Shown here one piece after another: positions 16,856 to 32,248 of a stretch of DNA of 64,000 nucleotides. Numbering within the stretch: position 1 is the stretch's first letter; every line of letters starts with the position of its first letter. The DNA lies in assembly GCF_000761545.1 (NCBI RefSeq), contig NZ_JPMY01000011.1, positions 1 to 64,000 of the forward strand, read 5' to 3'. The DNA comes from Pseudomonas sp. ML96. GTDB taxonomy: Bacteria > Pseudomonadota > Gammaproteobacteria > Pseudomonadales > Pseudomonadaceae. The position numbers and the translations under genes are program-made. A model generated the notes under the pieces. The model was not told the DNA's origin, ran no database searches, and saw only the letters and a list, made by a program, of their open reading frames with translations.

Positions 16856-17851
16856 CTACCAGCCCACACCCAGGCCGATCAGATAGTGGCGATCAGAGGC
16901 CGTGGTACCCAGCCCGCGAATCTGGTCCAGCTCGTACAGCAGCGACAGCCGCGCCCAGTCATTGAGGTGGTAGCGCAGCCCTGCCTCGCTATCGAGCACG
17001 TAGTCGATCGCGTCGATTTGCGGCACCTGCAGCTGGGCGGTGGTGTAGAACTCCAGGCGGGTGCCCCAGAGCAGGCGCTTGTAGTCCCACTCCACCGACC
17101 AGCTGTCGAAGTTCACGTCGCCGTAGCGGCTGTACAGCTCGATGCGATTGAACTGGGTGATCACATCCAGCCGCCCCAGCTCGTTGTCCCAGAAGCGGTA
17201 ACCGGGGCCGGTGCCATAGATGCGCTGGCGGTAGATATCCTCGAACTGGTCCTCGTCCTGCTCGTAGCTGCCCCGCCAGAACCAGTGATCGGTGAAGAAG
17301 CGGTCGAGGTCGTATTCCAGCTCCCAGTTATCCTCGGTCTTCTCGCCGTTCTCCTTCTCGTGCTCCAGCTCGCCACGCAGCACATGCCGCCAGCGGCCAT
17401 GCTCGACGCGAGTGTTGCCCTTGAGCTTCCACTCATCGGTACGGTCCTGGTTGCGCTCCAGATCCAGCTTGGCGTCCAGATTGCCCTCCCAGATGCGATC
17501 CTTGAGCAGCGGGCGCGGCGGTACCAGACGCGAGATGCTCGTCAGGGCGATTTCCCGCTCCTGGCCATTGACCACCTTGACCTTGCCTGGACCGGCAGCG
17601 CGCAACTGCTCGCTGCTCTCGCTGTCCAGACCGTCGCGGCGCAGCATCATAGGTTTGTCGGCGTTGAGGGTGGAGATATCCTTCCAGTCGATCAGCACCT
17701 TGCCGGCATACTTGGTCTTCAACGCCAGCTTGCCGCCATCGAGCAGCAGTATCTCGCCTGTCAGACGATCGCCATTGTTCAGCCACACCGTATCGGCGAC
17801 GACGGGGCAAGCCAGGCTCAGCAACACACAGGACAGCAGGACGCGCAACAT
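16856..17851 (-). CDS. DUF481 outer-membrane-type protein (first of a tandem pair)
   Basis: This 331-aa paralogue of the downstream gene has the same layout: a signal peptide (residues 1-19, ending VVADTVW), the DTVWLNNGDRLTGEILLLDGG domain and a DUF481 barrel domain ending in HYLIGLGVGW. Shared landmarks include YDLDRFFT, GTGPGYRFWD and YKRLLWGTRLEFYT. The ATG at 17851 sits on the complement of the ATG of the divergent ATL gene (CATG, 17849-17852). No divergent promoter fits between them, so its promoter must lie within the ATL gene. Confidence 0.85.
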   Translation of the reverse strand: MLRVLLSCVLLSLACPVVADTVWLNNGDRLTGEILLLDGGKLALKTKYAGKVLIDWKDISTLNADKPMMLRRDGLDSESSEQLRAAGPGKVKVVNGQEREIALTSISRLVPPRPLLKDRIWEGNLDAKLDLERNQDRTDEWKLKGNTRVEHGRWRHVLRGELEHEKENGEKTEDNWELEYDLDRFFTDHWFWRGSYEQDEDQFEDIYRQRIYGTGPGYRFWDNELGRLDVITQFNRIELYSRYGDVNFDSWSVEWDYKRLLWGTRLEFYTTAQLQVPQIDAIDYVLDSEAGLRYHLNDWARLSLLYELDQIRGLGTTASDRHYLIGLGVGW

Positions 17852-18242
17852 GGCCAAACCACCGAAGAAGGGACGAGGCGACGAGCCAGAACATGCCCCA
17901 GCCCTGGCACCCACGGCAAGTCCAGAGGGCCGCCGCGCGGCGCTTTATCTGGTACTGGCGCAGATACCCGCCGGCAAGGTGACCAGCTACGGCGAACTGG
18001 CCGCCCTGGCCGGCCTCGGCCGCGCGGCGCGCTGGGTCGGTCGCACCCTCAGCCAGCTCCCCGAGGATACCCGCCTGCCCTGGCATCGCGTACTCGGCGC
18101 TGGTGGCCGACTCAGCCTGGCCGCTGGCACCGCATCGGGCGAGGAACAACGCGCGCGCCTGCGCGCCGAGGGGCTGACCATCCGCAATGATCGCGTCGAC
18201 ATGCGCCGCCACGGCTGGCATCCGATGGAGCCGAACAACTAG
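17850..18242 (+). CDS. Alkyltransferase-like (ATL) DNA repair protein
   Basis: This 130-aa protein has the DNA-binding fold of O6-alkylguanine-DNA alkyltransferase. The acceptor cysteine of the PCHR motif is replaced by tryptophan (LPWHRVLGAGG), the hallmark of ATL proteins. ATLs flip and flag O6-alkylguanine for nucleotide excision repair rather than repairing it directly. Helical landmarks ALYLVLAQIPAGKVTSYGEL and GRAARWVGRTLSQLP are intact. The ATG at 17850 is the only ATG, GTG or TTG before the conserved part and has AGGA 8 nt upstream. The stop codon lies in a long hairpin. Confidence 0.9.
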   Translation: MAKPPKKGRGDEPEHAPALAPTASPEGRRAALYLVLAQIPAGKVTSYGELAALAGLGRAARWVGRTLSQLPEDTRLPWHRVLGAGGRLSLAAGTASGEEQRARLRAEGLTIRNDRVDMRRHGWHPMEPNN

Positions 18243-18298
18243 GGGCTGTTGTCGTTTCGCTACAGCCGCGGCTTGCACCGAAACGACAACAGCCCCTA
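18240..18298. repeat. 20-bp perfect inverted repeat between ATL and ampG
   Basis: Arms 18240-18259 and 18279-18298 are perfectly complementary (TAGGGGCTGTTG... / ...CAACAGCCCCTA) around a 19-nt loop. The left arm contains the ATL stop TAG. No T-run follows. It lies 16 bp before the ampG start. Confidence 0.9.
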
Positions 18299-18314
18299 GA
18301 GTGCGCCCTTTGCC

Positions 18315-19952
18315 ATGTCCGTAGCCGAACGCCTCATGCCCCGTAGAACCTGGCGCGCCGCCCTAGCCACCTATGCCCACCCGGCCACCCTGGCCCTGCT
18401 GCTGCTGGGCTTTGCCGCAGGCCTGCCGTACATGCTGGTGTTCTCCACCCTCTCGGTGTGGCTGCGCGAGGCCGGGGTGACCCACCAGACCATCGGCTAC
18501 GCCAGCCTGATCGGCCTGGCCTACGCCTTCAAATGGGTCTGGGCGCCGATGCTCGACCAATGGCGCCTGCCGCTGCTCGGCCGCCTCGGCCGCCGCCGTT
18601 CCTGGCTGGTACTGTCCCAAGGGTTGGTGGCCTTCGGCCTGATTGGCATGGCCCTGTGCGATCCACAGCAACACCTGTCGTGGCTGATAGGCGTGGCCGT
18701 GGTCGTGGCCTTCGCCTCGGCCACCCAGGACATCGCGGTGGATGCCTACCGCCTGGAAATCGTCGACGACAACCGCCAGGCCGCCCTGGCCGCCAGCTAC
18801 ATGGCCGGCTATCGCGTCGCCGCCCTGCTCGCCACCGCCGGCGCCCTGTACTTCGCCGGCTGGTTCGGCACCCCTGGCGCTGGCTACCAGCACGGCGCCT
18901 GGGCCAGCACCTACCTGTTGTTCGCCATGCTGATGCTGCCGGGCGTGATCACCACCCTGTGGATGCGCGAACCGCCGGTGCCGCTGCAGACCCAGATGGC
19001 CGCGGCGCGCTACGGCCTGTACCGCCAGCTGGCCTCGGTCATGGTGCTGATCGTACTGCTGATCTCGGTGCCGGCGATGTTCACCCAGTTCTTCCGCAGC
19101 GACGTGTTCCTGGTATTGAGCGGCGACGTCAGCCTGGTCGAACTGATCCGCGACGATCGCGCCTTCATGCGCTTCGGCCTCTACGCCATTCTCACCGGTG
19201 TGTGCCTGTCACGCATGGGCCGCAGCAGCCTGGCGCCGGTGCTCACCCCGGTCAACGACTTCATCCTGCGCTACCGCTGGCAGGCGCTGCTGCTGCTCGG
19301 GCTGATCGCCACCTATCGCATGTCCGATACGGTGATGGGCGTGATGGCCAACGTCTTCTATATCGACATGGGCTTCGCCAAGAGCCAGATCGCCAGCGTC
19401 AGCAAGCTGTTCGGCCTGATCATGACCCTGCTCGGCGCGGCCCTCGGCGGCCTGCTGATCGTGCGCTTCGGCATCATGCCGATCCTGCTGCTGGGCGGCG
19501 CCGCCTCGGCCGGTACCAACCTGCTGTTCGCCACCCTGTCCGGCCTGGGCGCGGTGCACGAGCCGGCGGCCTATGCCGAGCAGACGGTCAGCCACCTGCT
19601 GTGGGCGCTCGACCCGCACATGCTGATGCTGGTGGTGACCATCACCCTCGACAACCTCAGCTCCGGCCTGGCCACAGCGGCATTCGTCGCCTACCTGTCG
19701 AGCCTGACCAACCTGAAGTTCTCCGCCACCCAATACGCGCTGCTCAGCTCCATCATGCTGCTGCTACCGCGCCTGGTCGGCGGCTATTCCGGGGTGATGG
19801 TGGAGAAGGTCGGCTACGGCCAGTTCTTCCTGGTCACCGCGCTGCTTGGCATCCCCACGCTGATCCTGATCCTGATGCAATGGCGCAAGCAGGGCGCCGG
19901 CCCGGCCCTGGCCGAGCCCGAAACCCCGCAGCGCCAGGGCGAATCAGGCTGA
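18315..19952 (+). CDS. ampG: AmpG muropeptide permease
   Basis: This 545-aa major-facilitator-type transporter has 12 or more hydrophobic segments. It imports GlcNAc-anhydroMurNAc peptides for cell-wall recycling, the signal that feeds AmpR/AmpC beta-lactamase control. Family landmarks are LLLLGFAAGLPYMLVFSTLSVWLREAGV near residue 30, YAFKWVWAPMLDQW near 69 and ATQDIAVDAYRLEI near 136. Synteny with mscS, yajQ and the following genes matches the PAO1 ampG locus. Length and topology favour AmpG over the shorter AmpP, whose locus is elsewhere. The N-terminal start is uncertain because no strong SD is seen. Confidence 0.88.
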   Translation: MSVAERLMPRRTWRAALATYAHPATLALLLLGFAAGLPYMLVFSTLSVWLREAGVTHQTIGYASLIGLAYAFKWVWAPMLDQWRLPLLGRLGRRRSWLVLSQGLVAFGLIGMALCDPQQHLSWLIGVAVVVAFASATQDIAVDAYRLEIVDDNRQAALAASYMAGYRVAALLATAGALYFAGWFGTPGAGYQHGAWASTYLLFAMLMLPGVITTLWMREPPVPLQTQMAAARYGLYRQLASVMVLIVLLISVPAMFTQFFRSDVFLVLSGDVSLVELIRDDRAFMRFGLYAILTGVCLSRMGRSSLAPVLTPVNDFILRYRWQALLLLGLIATYRMSDTVMGVMANVFYIDMGFAKSQIASVSKLFGLIMTLLGAALGGLLIVRFGIMPILLLGGAASAGTNLLFATLSGLGAVHEPAAYAEQTVSHLLWALDPHMLMLVVTITLDNLSSGLATAAFVAYLSSLTNLKFSATQYALLSSIMLLLPRLVGGYSGVMVEKVGYGQFFLVTALLGIPTLILILMQWRKQGAGPALAEPETPQRQGESG

Positions 19953-20780
19953 GGCCGGCGTCGCCACCGTGCGCGCCACCAGCCCCGGCACGGCGATATC
20001 CACACCCACCTCGCGTAGACGGTCGCGCACTTCCTCGTTGAACCTGAAGGTCACCGGCCAATAGTCCGAATTGGCCGTCCATACCCGCAGAGACAGGGTG
20101 ATGAAGGTCTCGCCCAGCCCCGCGACCACCACCGCAGGCGGCGGCTCGCGGCGCACCCGCGGGTCCTCGGCCATCTCCCGCAGCACCTGCTGGGCCTTCT
20201 GCAGGTCGCTGTCGTAGTCCACCTTCACATCGAACACGATCTGCCGCGTGGCCTGGCGCGAGGTGTTGATGATCGGGCCGTTGGACAGCGCGCCGTTGGG
20301 CAGGATCACCGTGCGGTTGTCGCCGGTGCGCAGCACGGTGTGGAAGATCTGGATGCTGTCCACCGTCCCCGACTGCCCCTGCGCCTCGATCCAGTCGCCG
20401 ATGCGGAACGGGCGGAACAGCAGGATCAGCACGCCGCCAGCAAAGTTGGCCAGGCTGCCCTGCAGGGCCAGGCCGATGGCCAGGCCGGCAGCACCGATGG
20501 CGGCGATGAACGAGGCGGTGGAGATGCCGATCATGGAGGCCACGCTGACCACCAGCAGCACCTTGAGCACGATATTGGCGAGGCTGCCGATGAAGCCGGT
20601 CAGCGCCGCATCCACCTTGCGCAGCCGCATCAGTTGCGCGAGGCGTGAGGTCAGGCGATTGATCAACCACCAGCCAACAACCAGGGTGATCAGGGCCAGG
20701 GTCAGCTTGCCGCTGTACTCCAGCACCACCGGCAGCCAGGCCTGGGACAGGCGGACGATCTCCTCGTAGTCGAATTGCAT
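19944..20780 (-). CDS. Small-conductance mechanosensitive channel (MscS family)
   Basis: This 278-aa protein has three N-terminal membrane helices. The pore helix and beta-domain signature is at residues 85-130 (IGAAGLAIGLALQGSLANFAGG, then LLFRPFRIGDWIEA), and a cytoplasmic C-terminal domain follows. It releases solutes on osmotic downshock. The ATG at 20780 has AAGGAG 8 nt upstream; the frame stays open further but without family similarity. Its 3' end overlaps the convergent ampG end by 9 bp. Confidence 0.93.
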   Translation of the reverse strand: MQFDYEEIVRLSQAWLPVVLEYSGKLTLALITLVVGWWLINRLTSRLAQLMRLRKVDAALTGFIGSLANIVLKVLLVVSVASMIGISTASFIAAIGAAGLAIGLALQGSLANFAGGVLILLFRPFRIGDWIEAQGQSGTVDSIQIFHTVLRTGDNRTVILPNGALSNGPIINTSRQATRQIVFDVKVDYDSDLQKAQQVLREMAEDPRVRREPPPAVVVAGLGETFITLSLRVWTANSDYWPVTFRFNEEVRDRLREVGVDIAVPGLVARTVATPASA

Positions 20781-20811
20781 GGGTGCACTCCTTTTCCGAC
20801 AGCTGAAACGA

Positions 20812-20837
20812 CACCGCCATGGCGGGCCATGGCGGTG
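20812..20837. terminator. Hairpin between yajQ and mscS
   Basis: An 11-bp perfect stem CACCGCCATGG/CCATGGCGGTG has a 4-nt loop. Only a weak T-rich tail (TCGTTTC) follows on the minus strand, so partial termination or mRNA stabilisation is possible. Confidence 0.5.
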
Positions 20838-20889
20838 AAAGGTGTACAGCTGGGACGCGCACGCGGCGCCGGAGGTTCCCCCCGCGAGG

Positions 20890-21369
20890 TCAGTCGCGGA
20901 AGTTGTTGTACTGCAGCGGCATGCCGAACTCCTTGCCACGCAGGGCGGCAATCGCCTCCTGCAGGTCGTCGCGCTTCTTGCCGGTGACACGTACCTGCTC
21001 GCCCTGGATGGCGGCCTGCACCTTGAGCTTGCTGTCCTTGATGTGGGCGACGATCTTCTTCGCCAGCTCCTTGTCGATGCCCTCGCGGAAGGTCACTTCC
21101 TGCTTCATCACCTTGCCGGAGGCATAGGGGTCCTTGGCTTCCATACACTGCGCGTCGATCTTGCGCTTGATCAGGCTGGCGCGGACGATGTCGAGTACCT
21201 GCTCGAGCATGAACTCGGCTTCGGCGGTCAGGGTGATGGTCTTGTCCTTGCTTTCGATGCTGCACTTGCCGCGCAGGTCGAAGCGCCGCTCGAGTTCCTT
21301 GATGGCATTGTCGACCGCGTTGGTCAGTTCGTGCTTGTCCAGTTCCGACACTACGTCGAACGAAGGCAT
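20890..21369 (-). CDS. yajQ: YajQ family cyclic-di-GMP / nucleotide-binding protein
   Basis: This 159-aa protein matches the YajQ family from [20 protein letters not shown] to [14 protein letters not shown]. Family members bind nucleotides; a Xanthomonas homologue binds cyclic di-GMP and acts with a transcription factor. The start at 21369 has AGGAG 8 nt upstream. It is upstream of mscS on the same strand. Confidence 0.95.
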   Translation of the reverse strand: MPSFDVVSELDKHELTNAVDNAIKELERRFDLRGKCSIESKDKTITLTAEAEFMLEQVLDIVRASLIKRKIDAQCMEAKDPYASGKVMKQEVTFREGIDKELAKKIVAHIKDSKLKVQAAIQGEQVRVTGKKRDDLQEAIAALRGKEFGMPLQYNNFRD

Positions 21370-21519
21370 GGGTTTGCTCCTGATGGACGGCGCGATCCCC
21401 CTCACGGACTGAACGCGCCTGACTTGACGATAAAATTGGCGCGACCATTATAACCAGTCTGATACACGCCGTTCGGCCAACCTGCGGCGGCCATTTTTCT
21501 CTGCCAGTGAGCCCCTTCA

Positions 21520-23396
<1,877 letters not shown>

Positions 23397-23442
23397 TGCG
23401 GCGCTACCCTGCCCCTTCCCATCCGAAGCGGAAGCCGCGCCC

Positions 23443-25463
<2,021 letters not shown>

Positions 25464-25464
<1 letters not shown>

Positions 25465-26045
25465 TGGGCTATCGACTGAGCAAGATCTACACGAAGACCG
25501 GCGACAAGGGCGAGACCGGCCTGGCCGACGGCCGCCGCGTGGCCAAGGACCACCCGCGCGTGGAGGCCATGGGCGAGCTGGATACCCTCAATAGCCAGCT
25601 CGGCCTGCTGCTGGCCGGGCTCGCCGAGCAGGCCGGCCAGTGGCCGGGACTGAACGAGGTCAGTGAGGTCCTGGCGCCCTGCCAGCACCGCCTGTTCGAC
25701 CTCGGTGGCGAGCTGGCGATGCCCGACTACCAGGCCCTGCAGGAAGCAGAAGTGGAGCGCCTGGAGGCGGCCATCGACCTGTGGAACGAGGAGCTGGGGC
25801 CGCTGCAGAACTTCATCCTGCCCGGTGGCTCTCATCTGGTAGCCCAGGCCCACGTCTGCCGCAGCCTGGCGCGTACCAGTGAACGCCGCTGCCAGCAGCT
25901 CAACGCGGTGGAGCCGCTGCGCCCAGTGGGCATGGCCTACGTCAATCGCCTGTCCGATCTGCTGTTCGTCGCCGCACGACTGATCGCACGGCGCACGCAG
26001 GTCGACGAAGTACTCTGGCAGGCCGCGGCCAAGCCGCAAAGCTGA
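25464..26045 (+). CDS. PduO-type ATP:cob(I)alamin adenosyltransferase
   Basis: This 193-aa trimeric-type corrinoid adenosyltransferase carries the N-terminal ATP motif KIYTKTGDKGETGL and the C-terminal active-site segment CRSLARTSERR followed by YVNRLSDLLFV. It makes adenosylcobalamin. The ATG overlaps the kinase stop by 1 bp (TGATG). Coupling to a sensor kinase operon is probably a matter of economy rather than function. Confidence 0.93.
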
Positions 26046-26076
26046 CCCCTGACGCTACCCATCGGTAGCGCCAGAC

Positions 26077-27018
26077 TCACACCGGCCAGAAGGCGCGAAT
26101 ACCAGCCACACCCTGAGCACCGGCCTGCCAGGCGCGCTCGCGCTCCTGCGGGCCGACACCACCGAGCAGGAAGGCCGGCAAATTGCTGCCGCGCAGCAGC
26201 TCGGCGGCAGCCTCCCAGCCCAGCGGCGCAGCGTCCGGGTGAGTCTGGGTGGCCTGTACTGGCGACAGGGTGACGAAGTCCACGCCCATGCGCGCCGCCA
26301 GCGCCAGTTCCTCGGCATTGTGGCAGGACGCCGCCAGCCAGCGCTGACCGGGGAACGGCCGACCATTGGGCGCGTACTTGCGCAGCTGCTCGGCGGTCAG
26401 GTGCCAGCCGGCGGCGGGAAAGTCGCCCAGCCACTCCAGCGGCCCCTTGAGCATCAGCTGCGCCTTGCCGGCACACAGGCCCTGGATATCCACCGCCAGA
26501 TCGCGGTACTGCGGGTCGAACATGTTCGGCGCACGCAGTTGGATCAGCTTGGCACCGGCCGCCAAGGCGGCGCGCACGCCACGCATCAGCTCGGCCGGTT
26601 CCAGGCCCTCGGGCGTGATCAGGTAGGTGTCAGGCAGGCGCGCTGCCGCCACGATGGGCTGGTTGGCGGCCGGGAACTCGTAGTCGAGCAGCTCGCGTTC
26701 GTCGGCCCAGGCCAGCGGCTGGCCCTCGGCGCCATGTGGCTCACCAGCGAAGGCCGCGACTTCCCAGACGTCCAGCAGCACCTGCTTGTCCGGATAGTCG
26801 TGGTGCACCTGGATCAGCGGGCGCGCCACGCTCACCTGGATGCCCAGCTCCTCCTCCAGCTCGCGGGCCAGGGCCAGCTCGACGGCCTCGCCCTCCTCGA
26901 CCTTGCCACCGGGAAACTCCCACAGGCCGCCCTGGTGCTTGTCCTGCGGGCGCTTGGCAATCAGCACCCGCCCGTCTGCGCCACGGATCACCGCAGCGGC
27001 CACATGCACACGTTTCAC
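26077..27018 (-). CDS. mutT: Nudix hydrolase fused to a ThiE/TenI-like domain
   Basis: Residues 1-130 form a MutT-type Nudix domain with an intact box (GGKVEEGE...RELEEELGI) that sanitises 8-oxo-dGTP. Residues 135-313 form a thiamine-phosphate-synthase-like barrel (KLIQLRAPN, GVDFVTLSPVQAT, LLGGVGPQE) whose activity is unproven. GTG at 27018 overlaps the gst stop (GTGA) and has AGGAG 8 nt upstream; length 313 aa. The same fusion is standard in Pseudomonas. Confidence 0.92.
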   Translation of the reverse strand: MKRVHVAAAVIRGADGRVLIAKRPQDKHQGGLWEFPGGKVEEGEAVELALARELEEELGIQVSVARPLIQVHHDYPDKQVLLDVWEVAAFAGEPHGAEGQPLAWADERELLDYEFPAANQPIVAAARLPDTYLITPEGLEPAELMRGVRAALAAGAKLIQLRAPNMFDPQYRDLAVDIQGLCAGKAQLMLKGPLEWLGDFPAAGWHLTAEQLRKYAPNGRPFPGQRWLAASCHNAEELALAARMGVDFVTLSPVQATQTHPDAAPLGWEAAAELLRGSNLPAFLLGGVGPQERERAWQAGAQGVAGIRAFWPV

Positions 27019-27647
27019 CCCTTCATCTCCTCTTGAGCGGCCTGGTACCAGCGGCTGAACGCTGGCCATTGATAGATGGTCTCGACATAGGCCGCAGCCT
27101 CTGCCGGCAGTGTCACCCGATAGCTGCGCAGGCGCGCCGCCACCGGGGCGAAGAAGGCATCGGCGATGCTGGCATGGCCGAACAGGAACGCGCCGTCCTG
27201 GCCGAAGCGCTGGCGGCAATCGGCCCACAGACGGCAGATGCGCTCGATATCGGCCTGCACCTCGGCAGGCACCTCGGCCAGGGCCTGGTCACGCGCCAGG
27301 TCCATCGACATGTGGCTGCGCAGGGCCATGAAGCCGCTGTGCATCTCGGCGCAGACGCTGCGTGCCAGAGCGCGGGCGTACTGGCCACGCGGCCACAGAT
27401 GCGCTTCGGGGAAACGTTCGGCCAGGTACTCGGCGATGGCCAGGGAGTCCCACACCGGGCCCTCCTCGGTCTGCAGCACCGGCACCTTGCCGGTCGGCGC
27501 GTGGGTCAGCAGCAGGCTGCGGCTGTCCGGCTGATACAGACGCACCTTGATCTCTTCGTAGGGCGCACCGGTCAGATCCATGGCCAGCGCCGCGCGCAGC
27601 GACCAGGAGGAATAGTTCTTGTCGCCTATCACCAGTTTGAGGGGCAT
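27015..27647 (-). CDS. Glutathione S-transferase family protein
   Basis: This 210-aa protein has an N-terminal thioredoxin-like GST domain (LVIGDKNYSSWSLRAALAM, with VPVLQTEEGPVWDSLAIAEYLAERFP) and a C-terminal helical domain. The substrate is unknown. AAGGAG lies 7 nt before the ATG at 27647. It is upstream of and overlapping mutT. Confidence 0.92.
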   Translation of the reverse strand: MPLKLVIGDKNYSSWSLRAALAMDLTGAPYEEIKVRLYQPDSRSLLLTHAPTGKVPVLQTEEGPVWDSLAIAEYLAERFPEAHLWPRGQYARALARSVCAEMHSGFMALRSHMSMDLARDQALAEVPAEVQADIERICRLWADCRQRFGQDGAFLFGHASIADAFFAPVAARLRSYRVTLPAEAAAYVETIYQWPAFSRWYQAAQEEMKG

Positions 27648-27794
27648 CTCGATCTCCTTGAGCGGTTTCAGGAGCAGCGTACGCAGGCCTGGCGGCCGCG
27701 AGCAATTCCGTCTGCGCATGCCCCCATGAGCCCGGGGAATGGCAGCACGGAACGGGCCGGGGCAGGACGCCCCGGCCCAGAATCGCTGAGCCAG

Positions 27795-27935
27795 TTCACG
27801 ACCTTGCGAGCTAGAGCCAGGCTAGGCGCAACGTTAGTAACAGCCTTCGGCTGGTCAAAGCGGCGAGGAAGCGCAGTTTACGCGCGGTAAATGAGCATCC
27901 GAGCCTGCTTTTAACGACGCCTGGCCGACGCGCAG
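27795..27935. repeat. Dispersed-repeat-like intergenic element between gst and argJ
   Basis: The 303-bp gap 27648-27950 holds no gene. Read on the minus strand it contains GCTCATTTACCGCGCG, GTAAACTGCGCTTCCTCGCC and a tail GCTCTAGCTCGCAAGGTCG. I recall very similar wording as a recurring intergenic element in many pseudomonads and related bacteria. Short inverted repeats (AGCC...GGCT around 27843-27852) are visible. Only one copy is in this window, so repetition cannot be shown from here. The upstream part 27725-27780 has a GC-rich hairpin (GGGCCGGGGC / GCCCCGGCCC). Confidence 0.6.
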
Positions 27936-27950
27936 CTGATCGGGGACGGC

Positions 27951-29168
27951 TCAGGTGCGGTATTCGGCGTTGATCTTCACGTACTCGTGGGACAGATCGG
28001 TGGTCCAGATGGTTTCGCTGCAATCGCCACGACCCAGCTCGATACGGATGCCGATCTCCTCACGGGCCATCACCGCTGCGCCCTGGTCCTCGGTATAGGT
28101 GGAAGCACGACCGCCCTTGCTGGCGATGCACACCTCGCCGAGGAACACGTCGATCAGGCTCACGTCCAGGTTCGGCACGCCGGCGTAGCCGACGGCGGCG
28201 AGGATGCGCCCCCAGTTGGGGTCGGAGGCGAACAGCGCGGTCTTGATCAGCGGCGAGTGAGCCACGGCGTAGGCCACGTCCAGGCACTCCTGATGGTTGC
28301 CGCCGCCGTTGACCTGCACGGTGACGAACTTGGTCGCGCCTTCGCCGTCACGGACGATGGCCTGGGCCACTTCCATGAACACTTCCAGCACCGCCTGCTT
28401 GAGCTTGGCGAACAGCTCGCCGGAAGCCGCGGTGATTTCCGGCAGTTTGGCTTGGCCGGTGGCAATCAGCATGCAGCAGTCGTTGGTCGAGGTATCGCCG
28501 TCGATGGTGATGCGGTTGAACGACTTGTTGGCCGCATCGCGCACCAGGGCCTGCAGCACATCGCGGGCGACCTTGGCGTCGGTGGCGATGTAGCCGAGCA
28601 TGGTCGCCATGTTCGGGCGGATCATGCCGGCGCCCTTGCTGATGCCGGTCACGGTGACGGTCACGCCATCGTGCTGGAACTGGCGGCTGGCACCCTTGGG
28701 CAGGGTGTCGGTGGTCATGATGCCGGTGGCAGCTTCGGCCCAGTGGTCCTCGTGCAGATCGTCCAGGGCGGCCTGCAGGGCGCCTTCAATCTTGGCCACT
28801 GGCAGCGGCTCGCCGATCACACCGGTGGAGAATGGCAGCACGGCCTCTTCGCTCACACCGGTCAGCGCGGCCAGCGCGGCGCAGGTGCGGCGGGCGTTGC
28901 TCAGGCCATCCGGGCCGGTGCCGGCGTTGGCGTTGCCGGTGTTGGTCAGCAGATAGCGCACATCGCCGGCCACGCGCTCGCGGGTGACGATCACGGGAGC
29001 CGCGCAGAAGGCGTTGGTGGTGGTCACACCGGCCACGCGCGAGCCTTCGGCGCAGCGCATCACCACCACGTCCTTGCGCCCCGGGCGCTTGATGCCGGCG
29101 GAGGCGATACCGAGTTCGAAACCGGGAACGGGGTGCAGCTTGGGCAGGGGACCGAGACCAACGGCCAT
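27951..29168 (-). CDS. argJ: Bifunctional ornithine acetyltransferase / N-acetylglutamate synthase
   Basis: This 405-aa enzyme of the cyclic arginine pathway transfers acetyl from N-acetylornithine to glutamate. The precursor self-cleaves between Ala188 and Thr189 in the signature [11 protein letters not shown], making Thr189 the nucleophile of the beta chain. AAGGAG lies 8 nt before the ATG. It is downstream of secA behind a terminator. Confidence 0.97.
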   Translation of the reverse strand: MAVGLGPLPKLHPVPGFELGIASAGIKRPGRKDVVVMRCAEGSRVAGVTTTNAFCAAPVIVTRERVAGDVRYLLTNTGNANAGTGPDGLSNARRTCAALAALTGVSEEAVLPFSTGVIGEPLPVAKIEGALQAALDDLHEDHWAEAATGIMTTDTLPKGASRQFQHDGVTVTVTGISKGAGMIRPNMATMLGYIATDAKVARDVLQALVRDAANKSFNRITIDGDTSTNDCCMLIATGQAKLPEITAASGELFAKLKQAVLEVFMEVAQAIVRDGEGATKFVTVQVNGGGNHQECLDVAYAVAHSPLIKTALFASDPNWGRILAAVGYAGVPNLDVSLIDVFLGEVCIASKGGRASTYTEDQGAAVMAREEIGIRIELGRGDCSETIWTTDLSHEYVKINAEYRT

Positions 29169-29205
29169 AGAAGCGCTCCTTACTGAGGCAGTGTCACTGA
29201 AGTTG

Positions 29206-29243
29206 GAAAAACGCCGCGAGCGGCTGAGCCGGTCGCGGCGTTT
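29206..29243 (-). terminator. secA terminator
   Basis: A long imperfect stem (ACGCCGCGA.CGGC with GCCG.TCGCGGCGT, loop TCA) is followed by five T on the minus strand, just after the secA stop. Confidence 0.88.
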
Positions 29244-29267
29244 CTGGTATAGCAGGCTAGGTACGGT

Positions 29268-32000
<2,733 letters not shown>

Positions 32001-32085
32001 ATCGACGGATTCTTCCACTCAAGGGGATGGGGGGTGGCCCCGGAGGACCTGCCCGACGGCCTGCTCGGCCGCATGCAAAGGGGGC

Positions 32086-32091
32086 ATTCTA
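32086..32091 (-). promoter_or_regulatory. Probable -10 of the secA promoter
   Basis: TAGAAT on the minus strand has CTTTTC 17 bp upstream as a weak -35. It lies 86 bp from the secA start, in the 248-bp gap to the divergent dciA gene. Confidence 0.4.
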
Positions 32092-32248
32092 CTCGGAAAC
32101 GTTGGCGAGAAAAGGGCGAACTCCCGCGAGCCTGGCCGATACGCCAAGCACGCCCACCAGCGCGCCGCTCTTCCTATATGGGGACGACAACCGGCAGCTG
32201 CAAGGGGGCTTTGCTAACATGGGCGCACCATCGCCCGAAGCCATCGCC

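Noticed and set aside
26053..26070. Terminator between the cobalamin adenosyltransferase and mutT genes
   Set aside because: Only a 7-bp stem (CGCTACC/GGTAGCG) without a T-run; too weak to list as a feature.
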